Source: Epithemia pelagica (Eukaryota > Bacillariophyta > Bacillariophyceae > Surirellales > Surirellaceae). From it: a stretch of 64,000 bases of DNA. Shown piece by piece: positions 47,932-59,000 of the stretch. The position numbers and the translations under genes were made by a program. Each line of letters starts with the position of its first letter. Position 1 is the first letter of the stretch. The stretch lies in NCBI GenBank assembly GCA_946965045.2, contig OX337236.1, forward strand, positions 2,232,001 to 2,296,000, given 5' to 3'. The notes beneath the pieces were generated by a model. That model did no database searches. It was not told the DNA's origin and saw nothing but the letters and a program-made list of their open reading frames with translations.

Positions 47932-49266
47932 CTTGGCTGTCATAGACACGCATCTTTCCAACCCAGAAACCTTCGGCGTCCACCCACGAGGGACCAGCCG
48001 ACTTGATGTTGGGCGAGACACGGGGGTTGTAGCGAGGATCGTCCGAACAGTCCTCAAAGATGGTCTTGGTACACTTGGAATCACCGGTGTTGGAAGGCTC
48101 GGGCGCTGGCTCATCAGGTACAAAGTCCCAGCCAGGTTCACGTCGAACACCGAGATCATTAATCTCAACTTCTGGTCCACCGGGACAACGATGAATCACT
48201 CGTCGTCCCAACAAGGGTTGAGGTGGCCTGGAGGTGCTTCCTTCTTCGTCGGCTACAGTAGCGTGTACACAATTTCTCTCATCGTCTATCTGAACATAGC
48301 ACAGGATGAGATATTCCAAGCGGTCAAGTTGTTCCTGTGAAATCAGCAAAGGCTCATCCAACAAGTTCCAGTTGACGATTTCGGTACATCCTGGTGTGGT
48401 CAAACCTCCCTTGTAGGTGAAGACACCAAAGTCTTCGGTGGTAGGAAGACCGTACACATTCGGTGCCTTGTCGGGGAAGAAGCTTCCACTGGGAAGAACT
48501 GTCGGTTCTTGAAGCACGTCGTTGACAGTTCCACAAGTGACTTTGGTTTGTACTGCAGCAAACGGATCCTCACTGGGACGACATTCTTTTGCAACTTGCT
48601 CCGCGGTACGTTCCCAACCACGCAAAAAGTCTTCAAAGACAGGGTGGGCCGTCTCACCGACATCAATCATTGTACCAAATACAGCAAATGATTCCTTGGT
48701 TTCTTCTTGGTGGACAACGTGAAGTTCGGCAGGGAAGAATCCACGAGTTCCTTTGCCTCTGATTTCGTGTTCCGAGTAGGTGTGAATGTGGAACTGCAAG
48801 GCGTTGAAGGGATTATCCGTGTGTGGGATTTCCATGCTTCCAAAGCTGCAGCTGCTATCAGGGTTCGGCTTGACCAAGACACCTGGTAAAGGAATAGAAA
48901 GACGATATCTTTTAGTGATGGGTCGAATCTTGGAAGTGGGGACGACAAGCGATTGCATTCATGCGACGTACCGTTGTTGTTGATCTCAAAGACCAACTCG
49001 TCCCATGTACAAGTTCCAGGGTTGAATTTATAATCTTTCATGTCGGTGTCGCAGCGTTGCTCGACGGCTCGAGTGATGGTGACGGGCGATTGACCATATC
49101 CAGTGGAGCCGCTCATTCCTCCACATTGGTTGCCTTCCAAGTTTAGCAAAGGCCATCGAGAAGGACCCAATCCACCCGTCTCGTAGTAGGTGAAGAAGTT
49201 ACCCACACCAGCACCATCGACGACGGTGAGGAGGGAGGCGGCGCTCAAGCTCCAATGAAGCTTCAT
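47882..49266 (-). CDS. alpha-type carbonic anhydrase, secretory
   Basis: Exons 49266-48972 and 48882-47882. The phase-1 intron 48883-48971 (89 nt, GTACGT ... TTACCAG) splits a Gly codon. The product is 431 aa up to the TAG at 47882. A signal peptide is likely (MKLHWSLSAASLLTVVDGAG). Alpha-CA landmarks: GQSPVTI near the start, LQFHIHTYSEHE with the first two zinc His, FFPAELHVVH with the third, and TYKGGLTTPGCTEIVNW with Thr of the LTTP loop. It hydrates CO2 / dehydrates bicarbonate, likely outside the plasma membrane or in a chloroplast-envelope compartment, as part of carbon concentration. The last about 150 residues after the CA domain are Pro/Asp-rich. The frame then meets one TAG and stays open for 400 more codons (membrane and EF-hand module). 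Confidence 0.9.
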
Positions 49267-50253
49267 TGTTTTTCGACCTTCCAGAAATGTTTCTTAGCAC
49301 CAGTTTGTGAGGATCCACGTAAATTGTGAGATCGGAACGGTGGTATCCTTTTTGAGTTGAGATGCAAGAAGCTAGGTTACACTACAATACACACACTACA
49401 ATATACCGGCGATGAGAATATTGAATACTATTTTTTCTTGTGCTATAGATATGTGAATATTCCTTGTATTGTATGTCGTATTGAGCTAGAGCATATGAGG
49501 GAATAGGAATGAAGTACGAAGCGTATGTTGAATATTGAATGAATATTTCTTTTCGTATTTCGATATATTGTATTCTGAGATTGTCGTATTACTTTTAATA
49601 CGATTACTTTATATGAGGTGTGAGGTAGAAATGCGAAGTCTCTCGTCTGACATCAGAAATATTTCTGACACTATAGAAAAAAATGTTGAGACGTCTAAAG
49701 CATCAAGAAGACGAGTATAGGAGTTTTTATATTTCACTACTGAATTCGATTTGCCTTCAAAAACGAAAGCAATAAGGTCGACTATAGGAATAACAAGTAC
49801 GAATGGTCCGATGCCGGAACTTTTGGTTCTCATATTCTCAAAGGATTAATATGAATATGCGATATGCCGTGGAAAAGCATTAATATAACACGTGATTGTG
49901 TATTACGTCGTATTGAGCCGCCGATGATGACGAATGCAAATAATTTCTTCTCGCGAACATCAACAATTGCCGGAGACCCTATACTCGAGTACGTATGCAA
50001 GTGGTGTCGTCCATGATGATCAGACATGCTTTTCTGATTCTCTGCTGCTGTCGTTGCTGTTCACGAATGATGATTGATGATAGGAATCGGTGTGACGGTT
50101 GACGGTGTCGTATGATTGCAAGTTGCAAGCGGATCCAAGCCAAGACGGATGAGATACTCTGATCCATGATGGATCCTCTTGTTGTCGAACCGTTGATGAG
50201 AAATGGATGTGTTGTTTTACCATGGGTAACCGATATAAGAATCCGATTTTCTT
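49267..50253. other. A/T-rich intergenic region
   Basis: About 1 kb upstream of the carbonic anhydrase. 49430-49900 is clearly A/T-rich with many ATAT and TATTG pieces. No gene is seen. The carbonic anhydrase promoter should lie in the first part. Confidence 0.5.
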
Positions 50254-50519
50254 AATAGGCTTGTACTTTGGAAGTAGAGATATGTTGAACCAGTGAATCT
50301 CACATCCAAGAAAGGAGCAGGTTTGATAGGACATGTAACAGGCACTCTTTAATGTCACGAGCTCAAGAAGTCAAGACTGGTTGTGGAATAGGCTTGTACT
50401 TTGGAAGTAGAGTGATGTTGAACCAGTGAATCTCACATCCAAGAAAGGAGCAGGTTTGAAAGGACATGTAACAGGCACTCTTTAATGTCACGAGCTCAAG
50501 AAGTCAAGACTGGTTGTGG
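50254..50519 (+). repeat. tandem duplication, 133-bp unit
   Basis: 50254-50386 (AATAGGCTTGTACTTTGGAA...) recurs at 50387-50519 with only a few differences (AGAGATATG against AGAGTGATG, GATAGG against GAAAGG). A recent unequal duplication in non-coding DNA. Confidence 0.9.
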
Positions 50520-53342
50520 ATGCGACATGGACGGCACACCGGGAATGCAGTACTAGGGGCTTCTCTCTATCTCACCTCACCAGTTGTACCCACTGGGTTC
50601 ACAGAAGTCTTTTTGAGTACATACCAGGACGATACATAGAGGTTTTTCGGCTTCCATCTAGAGTATTGATGACTGAGGCAGCGCGCATAGTTCACAAGCA
50701 TAGAGTCGTGCAATACTTCGTAGGCATGGACAGCTTATACTCCTTCGTGTTTTTCCATCTAGGAAGAATCGTCTCTCGCCGAAACGGTTCAGCCAAACCA
50801 TTGAAAGCACACCAATCCATTTCGTAAACTTGAATGAGTTTCGTCTTCTTCTTGTTCGAAAAGCGAACGAATCAACCACATTGGTCGATTGGTACCTTTC
50901 TTGTTGAATTCGAGATAGATCTTATGTCCTCCGAAGATTCCTTTCCTAATTCTCTGCGTCTGCATGTAATTCATGACAAATGAACAAAAGTTGCCTGACG
51001 GTTTACCGGTCGATTCATCTACTCCAAGCGAGCATCGGAACAGACTCCTCGGCAATACAGAGTCCGAATGTACGAGCGAATGCGAGAGGGAGACCCTCAA
51101 CACTACTGCGCGCTTTGCGGAGCAAGAAAACAAAAACTTCCACAGTTCACATGACATTGATGAACTCAAGGATCTCTGCTGGTTCTCTGGAAGAGAATTG
51201 CGAAACTTCAGTAAGCCAACAAACACTACGTGTTGAGACTGCGCGTGAGCGAAAGAGAATACGGATAAGGCGACCTCACTACTGATCTGTCTCCTTGCTT
51301 CGCCTCTACCAAGCTCTGCAGTCGGTGGTGACACCGGAAGACTTGCAACCACTGTTGGATTCCATCAACACCTTGTCCCTGGACCCAGAAAATGTAGGGA
51401 TTGTTGAACACCTCGTTGTCCTACAAATAAACCGCGAAAACACAAATCGTCGAAGAGAAATGCTCCAAGAAATCCAGTGCATCCAAGAAGCCTACCTGTT
51501 CCTTTGAAAGTAAGCAAGCGGATGAAATCGAGAAGACCATGGTCGCGATCAGCAGCCGCTCCTCCCAAATCTGGCCTAATCTGGGATCTTTACCTTGCTC
51601 ACATTGCCGCCGGCAGTCGATAAGAAATTGCTGTTCTCACGGCGGAATAATCCTCTTGGTTGGTTGGACCCTGAGTTATAATTTTCAGAATGCTCTATTT
51701 TCCCGACCGCGATTGTTTTTCCCGCACTCATGTCATTCTCTTTGTGTCAGCCAACATCAATCAATTAGCGATGGGGAATGTGCCAGGCTTTTCTTCCCAC
51801 AACATTCCAACGGTCTTTCAAGACGAGTGGCTCTTGCAATGGTGGCCGCCGGTATAGCGGTAGGATTGAACAAAAACCACTTTGACAGAGTCATAGGGCA
51901 CGATTTCTGCAACTCCTTCTCGCCCATGAGGTCCAACTCAATCCGCCTCGTTGTGGGGAAATTTTCAATCCAACGAGAGAGCCCGCTACGCACCTTCTGC
52001 AGCCATATCTGAAGCGCAAAAACGGGTTGTTGTTCAAACTGGTTGTTGTTCACGATCAGATTTTTCAAACATGTCATCGACTCGAATTTCTTCCTTTCTT
52101 GCTTTGCCACATATATATTTACAAGCCCTGAGTGTCCACTCGTGCGCTGGAAAATATCAATGACGACCGCCTCCTCAACATCAACTTGCGACAACTCTTA
52201 TAGTCTTTGAACATCTCTTGAACTTGTACAGTTGTCAAGAGTGGGACTAGAACCTCGTCTCCAACATTGAAACGAGACATTGAACCGGTGGTGTTGACCC
52301 AAACCGGAAAACACGCCGAGGCAACGACACTATGTGTGTAGTGAAACCCCCACGATTCCTTGAGCCTGCAAAGTATTGATAGAATCGTACTTCTTTCTTC
52401 TTTTTCATCGTTCTCCCCGTTATATCTCAATAAACAAAGCATACTTTCTGTTGACTTTTAATTCTGTGTGTTGTTCTCTTGTGCCAAAGTAGGTTGAACT
52501 CAGGACCGGATTCAACTTGGCGAAGACCGAGGCGATGGTACTTTGCAAACAGATAACGTCTCGACGCTTTGAAGCGATACGTAAAACAAAAGTATTTGGC
52601 TTTGAGATCGTCGCCTCCTTGCAGCATTTGGTGTTTTTTGGGCCAAGGAGCATGACGTATTGTCCATTGGAGACGAAAAAGTGATTCTGACGAGAAATTT
52701 TTCCACTGGCGCCATTGACGGTAAACGCTCATCTCTTCGGACTTGCAGTGGATAAAGTCAACTGACGTTCCGTTTCTTTCGCAGCAGATGCGTCCATGCG
52801 CCGTGGTTGTTTTCGTGTTTGTTCCGGTACATAATCCGCTTCCTCCTTCTTGGCCCGTATTTTCCTGATTCTTTGCTGTTTTGGGTTTTATTGTGTCGTC
52901 CTTTTCATCCATTGTTGTCTCTTGCGTGTGTTTTTGGTTTTCTCCTCCGTTTCCTTGCATTCGGTAAGGTCGTCCTGGGTTTGGACTCTAAATCTCCATT
53001 GTCACAGTGCTCTCCTTGTCGCAACCCGTCAAAAGCTCGTTAATCGTCAAGCTCATCCCAGAAAGGCATAATGATTGTGCATGATCGTTCAAATAGGGAA
53101 GGATGCCCTATGAAATTGCCTTAAAAGCTGGTTCCGTCTCGGACGAGAGGCTGCCAAGAGATCGGCCAATAACCTGTCGAGTCCGAACGAGAAGTCTGGC
53201 TAGTAGTCATAACACAACCTATCCTAGTTAATCATTGCCTTGAAGCAGATAGTGTTGACAGTCCATAGCTAAAACCCGAATTTCGACAATGGCTAATTTC
53301 ACTAGTATCTGTTACGACTATGGACTATGGATCTGTGGACGA
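50520..53342. other. gene-poor region with decayed coding fragments
   Basis: About 2.8 kb with several overlapping medium frames in both directions and no complete gene. The minus strand between about 51757 and 52442 looks like a broken gene (listed separately). Frames at 52427-52960 (minus) and 51295-51507 (plus) could be remnants, but nothing identifies them. Confidence 0.4.
51757..52442 (-). pseudogene. fragment of a STAND/Crinkler-like NTPase gene, frameshifted
   Basis: On the minus strand one frame reads FNVGDEVLVPLLTTVQVQEMFKDYKS and the next frame continues SQVDVEEAVVIDIFQRTSGHSGLVNIY, separated by a shift near 52190-52200. The pattern (LT..QV..MF..Y, then acidic residues, then I...T.GH.GLV) resembles the region after the ATPase core in STAND/Crinkler-like proteins. 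No Walker motifs are left. A decayed copy is the simplest reading. The family call is weak. Confidence 0.3.
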
Positions 53343-54341
53343 CTAGGATGGATCTGTGTAGTCAACGGAGAAGAGTTTCTCTCCATTGTTGATGGCAAGT
53401 TGCGAGACGATGAGGATGACACGGAAAGCACGGCCATGGGACGCAATGTCATGCCGCCACGTTTGACGCAGACAACCCCAGTCCTTGAACCGCTTGTTGA
53501 TGGTTTCTTGTCGGCTTCGGACTCGTTGTTGCATTTTTAGATTGTCTGCTGGATTGCTGAATCCAGCTGGGCACTTGACAAACTCAGGATGTTCGCCACG
53601 GTAGCCATCATCAGCCTCGACCCTCTCATTGGGGTCGAGGTGTGACAGAAGACAGTCACGGAAAATTGTGATGTCGTTGTGGCTGCCAGCAACGTAGGGC
53701 CCATTCAACCACACGACATCCCCTGTCAAAATACACAGCCCAATTTCATATCTGAGGGCACTTTTCTTGAATTTGTGGCTGTAGAACTTGCGTCCGTTCT
53801 CAGCCACCCGAAAGTCTGTCCCATCAACACTAATGAGGCAGTCATTCCCTTTGTCTAGCTTATAGCGGTTTTCCCACACTATCTGTAAAGCATTCTTGGA
53901 ATGTTAGATAATGAAACAAAAACAAACAAAAACGACTGTAGGGAGACTTACCACTTGACTTTCAAGGCGGACAATGGCATCAATGAAGAGCCATGTCCAT
54001 TTCGAGAACGTGTTCCTGTTGACACCACCAGCCAGAGTGCACAATACTCGTTCCTTTGCATACACCCGAAGGAACATGAGTGTCCAAAGAAGATGGGACA
54101 TTGTTCCTGACACAGGCACCGAGTCGGACTCCACAAGAGCGCACCACAAATTCAAGCAAACAAGAATGCCACACCCAAAATACTGCCGAAACATCCGCTC
54201 CTCACTTTGGACGGTCCCCTTTTTACGGTGGAACAAAAGGGAATCGTTGCTCCAGATCAACCGGGCATAGTACAAAAAGTCTTCAGGGTTTGGGGCAGAC
54301 CAGCGTTGCCGCTTGTTCCCCTCGGCATTCGACGGAGCCAT
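53343..54341 (-). CDS. Harbinger-type (DDE_Tnp_4, HARBI1-like) transposase
   Basis: Two exons, 54341-53952 and 53882-53343, joined over a 69-nt phase-0 intron (GTAAGT ... TTTACAG); 309 aa. The first part is a helical DNA-binding-like region (FFR/FRQYFG..., NRNTFSKWTWLFIDAIV). The catalytic part carries SVDGTDF (first Asp), GSHNDITIFRD, EADDGYRG (second Asp) and RSRQETINKRFKDWG (Glu), the DDE_Tnp_4 pattern. The motifs look intact. It lies opposite to a plus-strand gene with a Myb/SANT-like motif about 0.8 kb away, and Harbinger elements usually code for such a pair. I could not fix terminal inverted repeats; the far end may be beyond the window. Confidence 0.85.
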
Positions 54342-55120
54342 GATGGACAGTTTTTGTGAGAAATCTTGAGGACGAGACACGACTTTTAGGTAGAAATCGT
54401 ACCTTTCACGATTCACGCGAGCATCGATTTCTCCTTTCTACTTCTACTAGGGACTACAACTGTGGATTAGGGACCGTTCCCCACCGAAAAATTTGAACGG
54501 ATCCATGTTGATTTCGTTGATAGTGTTACATAGGCAGATGACTATTCATTCGTGACCAATATAACACCACTCTCTAGACCTGTCATATTGACTTAGCACG
54601 TACATGTCCATTACAGATTAGACAAACAACCGATTAAGCGTAAGAAAGCGGGCCGGTCAGTTGGATGGCACGTGTCAATAATTAATTTTGGTCCTGATGT
54701 CAGAAATCTGGTCCCGATCTCGGAATTCGGGTCGATCTCGGAATTCGGGCCAGATCTCGGAATTCGGGTCGATCTCGGAATTCGGGCCAGATCTCGGAAT
54801 TCGGGTTTTTACTCTGAAATAAAGTATACTTTGGTCGGAATTCGGGTCGATCTCGGAATTCGGGCCAGATCTCGGAATTCGGGTCGATCTCGGAATTCGG
54901 GCCAGATCTCGGAATTTGGGCTTTCCGTTGAACGGACCAATTATGTTTTTTCAGTTACCGCGCCTGCTTGCAATGCCGTGTGACTGCGAGAGGGAAAGTC
55001 AACTCGTTTCTGATTGCAAGCATGCCAGTCACACAAACACAACACAACGGAGTGCTCAGAAGAAGAACTTCACGTCGTTGTCTCGCAATCTCTTGCCATC
55101 ATAAATTTTGTCTCAATGAA
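54342..55120. promoter_or_regulatory. spacer between divergent transposase and Myb-like gene
   Basis: About 780 bp between two divergent starts, containing the minisatellite at 54716-54920. No gene is seen; the plus frame across the repeats is a by-product of the repeat. Confidence 0.45.
54716..54920. repeat. minisatellite, unit GATCTCGGAATTCGGG plus 2-3 nt
   Basis: About ten units. They alternate between 18 and 19 bp spacing (GT and CCA linkers), so the higher-order period is 37 bp. It is interrupted once at about 54805-54834 by an unrelated TTTTTACTCTGAAATAAAG piece. Each unit holds an EcoRI site (GAATTC). Confidence 0.92.
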
Positions 55121-55249
55121 ATGAAAGTGGTGCTACCGACCGACAGAGTACCTGCTTGGAGTAAGAAAGACGATGCCAAGCTCGCTGAACTCTTTCGCAA
55201 GGGTCCAAGCCACGGTGGAATTTCAAGCAACGACACGTCCGTTAACACT
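55121..55249 (+). pseudogene. 5' exon part of a Myb/SANT-like (Harbinger partner) gene, cut by Copia element 2
   Basis: From the ATG at 55121, 43 codons reach the insertion point. PAWSKKDDAKLAELFRKG looks like the first helix of a SANT/Myb or trihelix domain. The codons TSVNT continue as AKKVLLTHFP at 63555 once the element and one ACACT copy are removed. An upstream exon cannot be excluded. Confidence 0.6.
55245..55249. repeat. target-site duplication ACACT, left copy
   Basis: Pairs with 63550-63554. Confidence 0.9.
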
Positions 55250-56007
55250 TGATAAACTTCTCTCGATTCAACAGGGGTTAGACAGATAGGTAGGATAGGT
55301 AAAAGGCTCGCTGAGCCGACAATCGAATCACCAACCGATACAACAATCCTCCACGGGTCAGAGAAGAGTTGCAAGTCGAAGTCCGCCGTGGGTGGGGGCA
55401 GTCGGTCCACTGATAAGAGGTTAGTCTTAAGATGAGTGTTAAAATGGTGATATTAATGATTGTGAGACGATTACTAACTAAGGTGGTTGATGGTGTCGAA
55501 GTCCTGGCTCTTGTATACGGCCATGGATCTGGTGTGATAGGTCCTCACTGGTTGGAGTAGACCGGCATTGGTGTATATTGAATGTATAGGGTGATGGATA
55601 ACATGTATGGGATGCAACAGCTCTTGCTTTGTCGTGGTATAAGTCTTGTCCTGGGCGCGTTGCTGTTTGCATTCTTGGATTTGTGGGAACAGAGATATGG
55701 TCTCGCGTGATCGTGATTCGTGCTTTGATTACATAGACCGTTAGGTCGAATCGTGGATGTGCGTACTCGGATAGTAGAGGCGCGCACTTGATAGTTTTGG
55801 GCGCGCACGTGTTGGGCCATAGTTAATATCCGAGCGGTCGCCGATAACGCGTGCACTGCGAGCATGCCGTGGCCAAATTTATAGTTTCGCGAGCATGCCG
55901 ACATTCTTTTCTCATTTTTAGGAAAATGTCATCGGATGCCATAAAATACTAGCATCATTCGATGAGTTGTAGGTTTCGCCACCTAGTTTTCGGTGAGAAT
56001 CCTAACA
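55250..56007 (-). repeat. 3' LTR of element 2
   Basis: 758 bp. Sense strand begins TGTTAGGATTC and ends GTTTATCA (TG...CA). It shares short blocks with the element 1 LTR, for example around TGGTCTCGCGTGATCGTG. Confidence 0.93.
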
Positions 56008-59000
56008 CTCCCCACAATTCGTCGAATGAGGATTGTCAATTCCCTCATCACTTTCCTGGATTTTTCCTCTCCAGAATAACAAAGATCTGAGCATGGGCCA
56101 AACTGCGGCGAATTCCCAATGTTTGCTGAGGATATCAGCTGGGTTTGTCTTTCCATCTTTCCAGTAGAATGCGACGTACTTTGCAGCGATAGCTTCACGG
56201 ACTCGGTGATAGGATAGGAGATGGTGCCTCTTGGAGATGATTGAGTGTGGTGTGGTGCTATTGATAACGACAGAGCGGTTATCTCCAAACATGTAACTCT
56301 TCTCTCGCAGAGGGACTCCCAAGTATCGGAGTGTAAGGCGTAGCTCCGTGATCTGATCAACTGCAGTCCTTGCGGCAACAAATTCAGATCCATACGTGGC
56401 TGTTTCCACTGTGGCTTGTCGCTTACTGTACCAGTCCACGGGTGTACCATTCACAAAATGCAGGATGGCTGTAACTGCTTTCCCAGTAACCGTATCATGC
56501 ATGAGATTTGCGTCGACATAATGTATAGTTGTCACAAAACGCCCAAGTGGGGTTGGACAGTCCTCAGGGATACGTTCCTTGGCGTCCATGTATACGGTAC
56601 GACTCCAATCGTATTCTTGGATAGGTAAAGCTGATAAATCTGGCTCCCCAGTGCGGAATCTGATAGACCCATCAGGAAATGACATGAGGTATCCATAGAT
56701 GCGTTTAGCTCGCTTCAAATGACCAATCCTTGGAGCAGCTCTGAACCTTGATAGAGTCATGGTAGCAGGAAAGACATCAAAACGGCCAATGGTAATTAGC
56801 CATTGCAGTTGTCCAATAAGAGTCTGGAAATGCTGGGTCCCTTCTTCATCTAAGAGCTCAGAGTCATCGAGTTCAGGATGATCGTTAGCAATGACTGGCG
56901 GCTTTGCTTTCTTGGGTTTCTCATTGAACAATCGCTCATAGGTATCCATCATCTTCTCGATGTACCTTCGTGGGTCAGACACAAGTGTACCGTCTGGATC
57001 TGTGGTATAACGACACCCCAAATGATACTCGATAGGTCCGACTCCTTTGAGTTTGAAGTTGTATTTGTCTGTAAAGATCTTGCAGACAGCTTCAGGGTCC
57101 ATGGCAACGATAGCTAAGTCATCAACATATACAGCGATATATTCATAACAGTCTTCTCCAGGAGCCTTCTTCATCCAGATATCAGGGTCAGCCTTGCTTG
57201 GAGAAAATCCCATATCAATGAGAACATCAAACAGTTTGTCATGCCAGCGAGCACCTGAGGATTTGAGACCATATAATGCCTTGTAGATGATCAAGATATG
57301 TCCTTCTAACTCCTTGAACTCTGGTCCTGCAATGATGAAAATCTTCTCTCCTGTCAATGCTTCTAGGTATGCGTTCCCAATATCTGCTCCCCATATTTCC
57401 ATGTCGTTCATGGTTCCAAGAAATATGGCAATGCGAAGGTTGCGAATGGAGACAACCCCTGAATAGATGGTCTCAACGGGTTCCTTGGTGAGATGTCCAT
57501 CTGCGACAAGTCGTGCCTTGTGCCTTCCGTCATGCTTGACATCAAAGACCAGATGTACTCTTATCTTATGATATCCTTCTGGTGCATTGGCCAATTTCCC
57601 ATTAATGAACTTGGCTTTTCCATGGTCCTTGAAAGTGTTATACGATTGGATCTGTGAGAGTTCCAATTCTGTTGCGTCTTGCCATTTCGTGTTCCCAAAT
57701 TGCTTGTCTAGTTCCACTGCTTCTTCATAGGTGCGAGGTACTTGGAAACCAAACTTGTACTTGATAGAGCGACGAACTTGTTTGATCCTGGATTGTTTAG
57801 CTGCTCGAATGAGTCTTTTGCTTGTCTTGACGTATCGCTTGAGATGTTTCCATCCAGGTAGATCCAGCAAACCATTTTTCTTGGCATAGATGGTGACTGT
57901 GATGGGGTCATCATTTGCAATAAGAGATAGAGGTTCGTATGTCGTCTCCCCAGTCTCCCAATCAACAAGGACATAATATTTACTCCCTTTATAGTCTGGG
58001 TCGCTTGAGTTCAAAGGTCCTTGGTGTGCAATAACGTCTCTGAATCGGAAGAGACTATCCCCTGTCGTTTGGGCTTGATTATCCCTTTCAATGTATTCCA
58101 TGAGCTGGTTGTAGGAGATCATCTCATCAACATTGGAGTTAGACTTGCGAAAGATATATTTGAGTCGATCTTCTTGTTTGGTTGCATCTTGTTCCAGGTC
58201 GACAACTCGTTTGATTACTCGTGCTCGGTGGCGCTCCCCATTCTCTTCAGTGTCACAAAGGAATGTGCGTCCAACTAAATCGTCGTAGTCAATTGTTGGC
58301 ATAGGTGTGGATGGGTCTTCACTTCTGCTGCGAATAAAGACAGTGTCACCTTGCTTGTCAGTGGGTTTATGCGGCGACTCCTCCCCTGAAGAGATATCCA
58401 CACGAAGGTTGGGGGTAGTGGAGGCAACGCGACGGACAGCGGAACGGTAGATGATGACGTTGTCGGCAGTGAGGATCTTCCAAGTAAAGGCATCACCAAC
58501 ATTGTGGGCAAAACCAACCCAGTGGCCAATCTTCTCGTCGGGAGACGAAGGGTAAGAACCGGAGGTAGGTTCAGAAGGGTCGACACGATAGTAGACCTCA
58601 TCCCAGAAAGGAAAGAAAAGGAGATGGGTAATGTCGGGTGGGGTACCGGTAAGAGCCTCAAGAGGGGTGCAGCCAGAGTGGGTGGGAGAGGAAGTGTGAT
58701 TGAGGAGGTCACACACATATTCTAAACAAAGTAACCATGCAGAAGCAGGGCAACCAGATGCATTCATGATAGCATTGGTCATACGCTTAACGGTCTGATA
58801 GCGGTTCTCAGCTTTGTTCTGGTGTTGATGATAGGGCTCGGAACGGTATTCACCAATCAGAAGGGTGCGAAGAATATCCTTGACCTTGTGGGAAATAAGT
58901 GACGAACCACCATCACTGATCAAAGTCTCCATGACACCACGTGTACGAATGTTATCCTGGAGGGTATTGACGAATTGCTTGGTAGACTTGATACCATAAA

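Noticed and set aside
52427-52960. minus frame of 177 codons
   Set aside because: Mixed polar composition, no domain, overlapped by other frames of equal quality; may be a remnant but not a supported gene.
54672-54983. plus-strand frame of about 100 codons with DLGIRARSRNSG repeats
   Set aside because: It is the translation of the minisatellite and has no other support.
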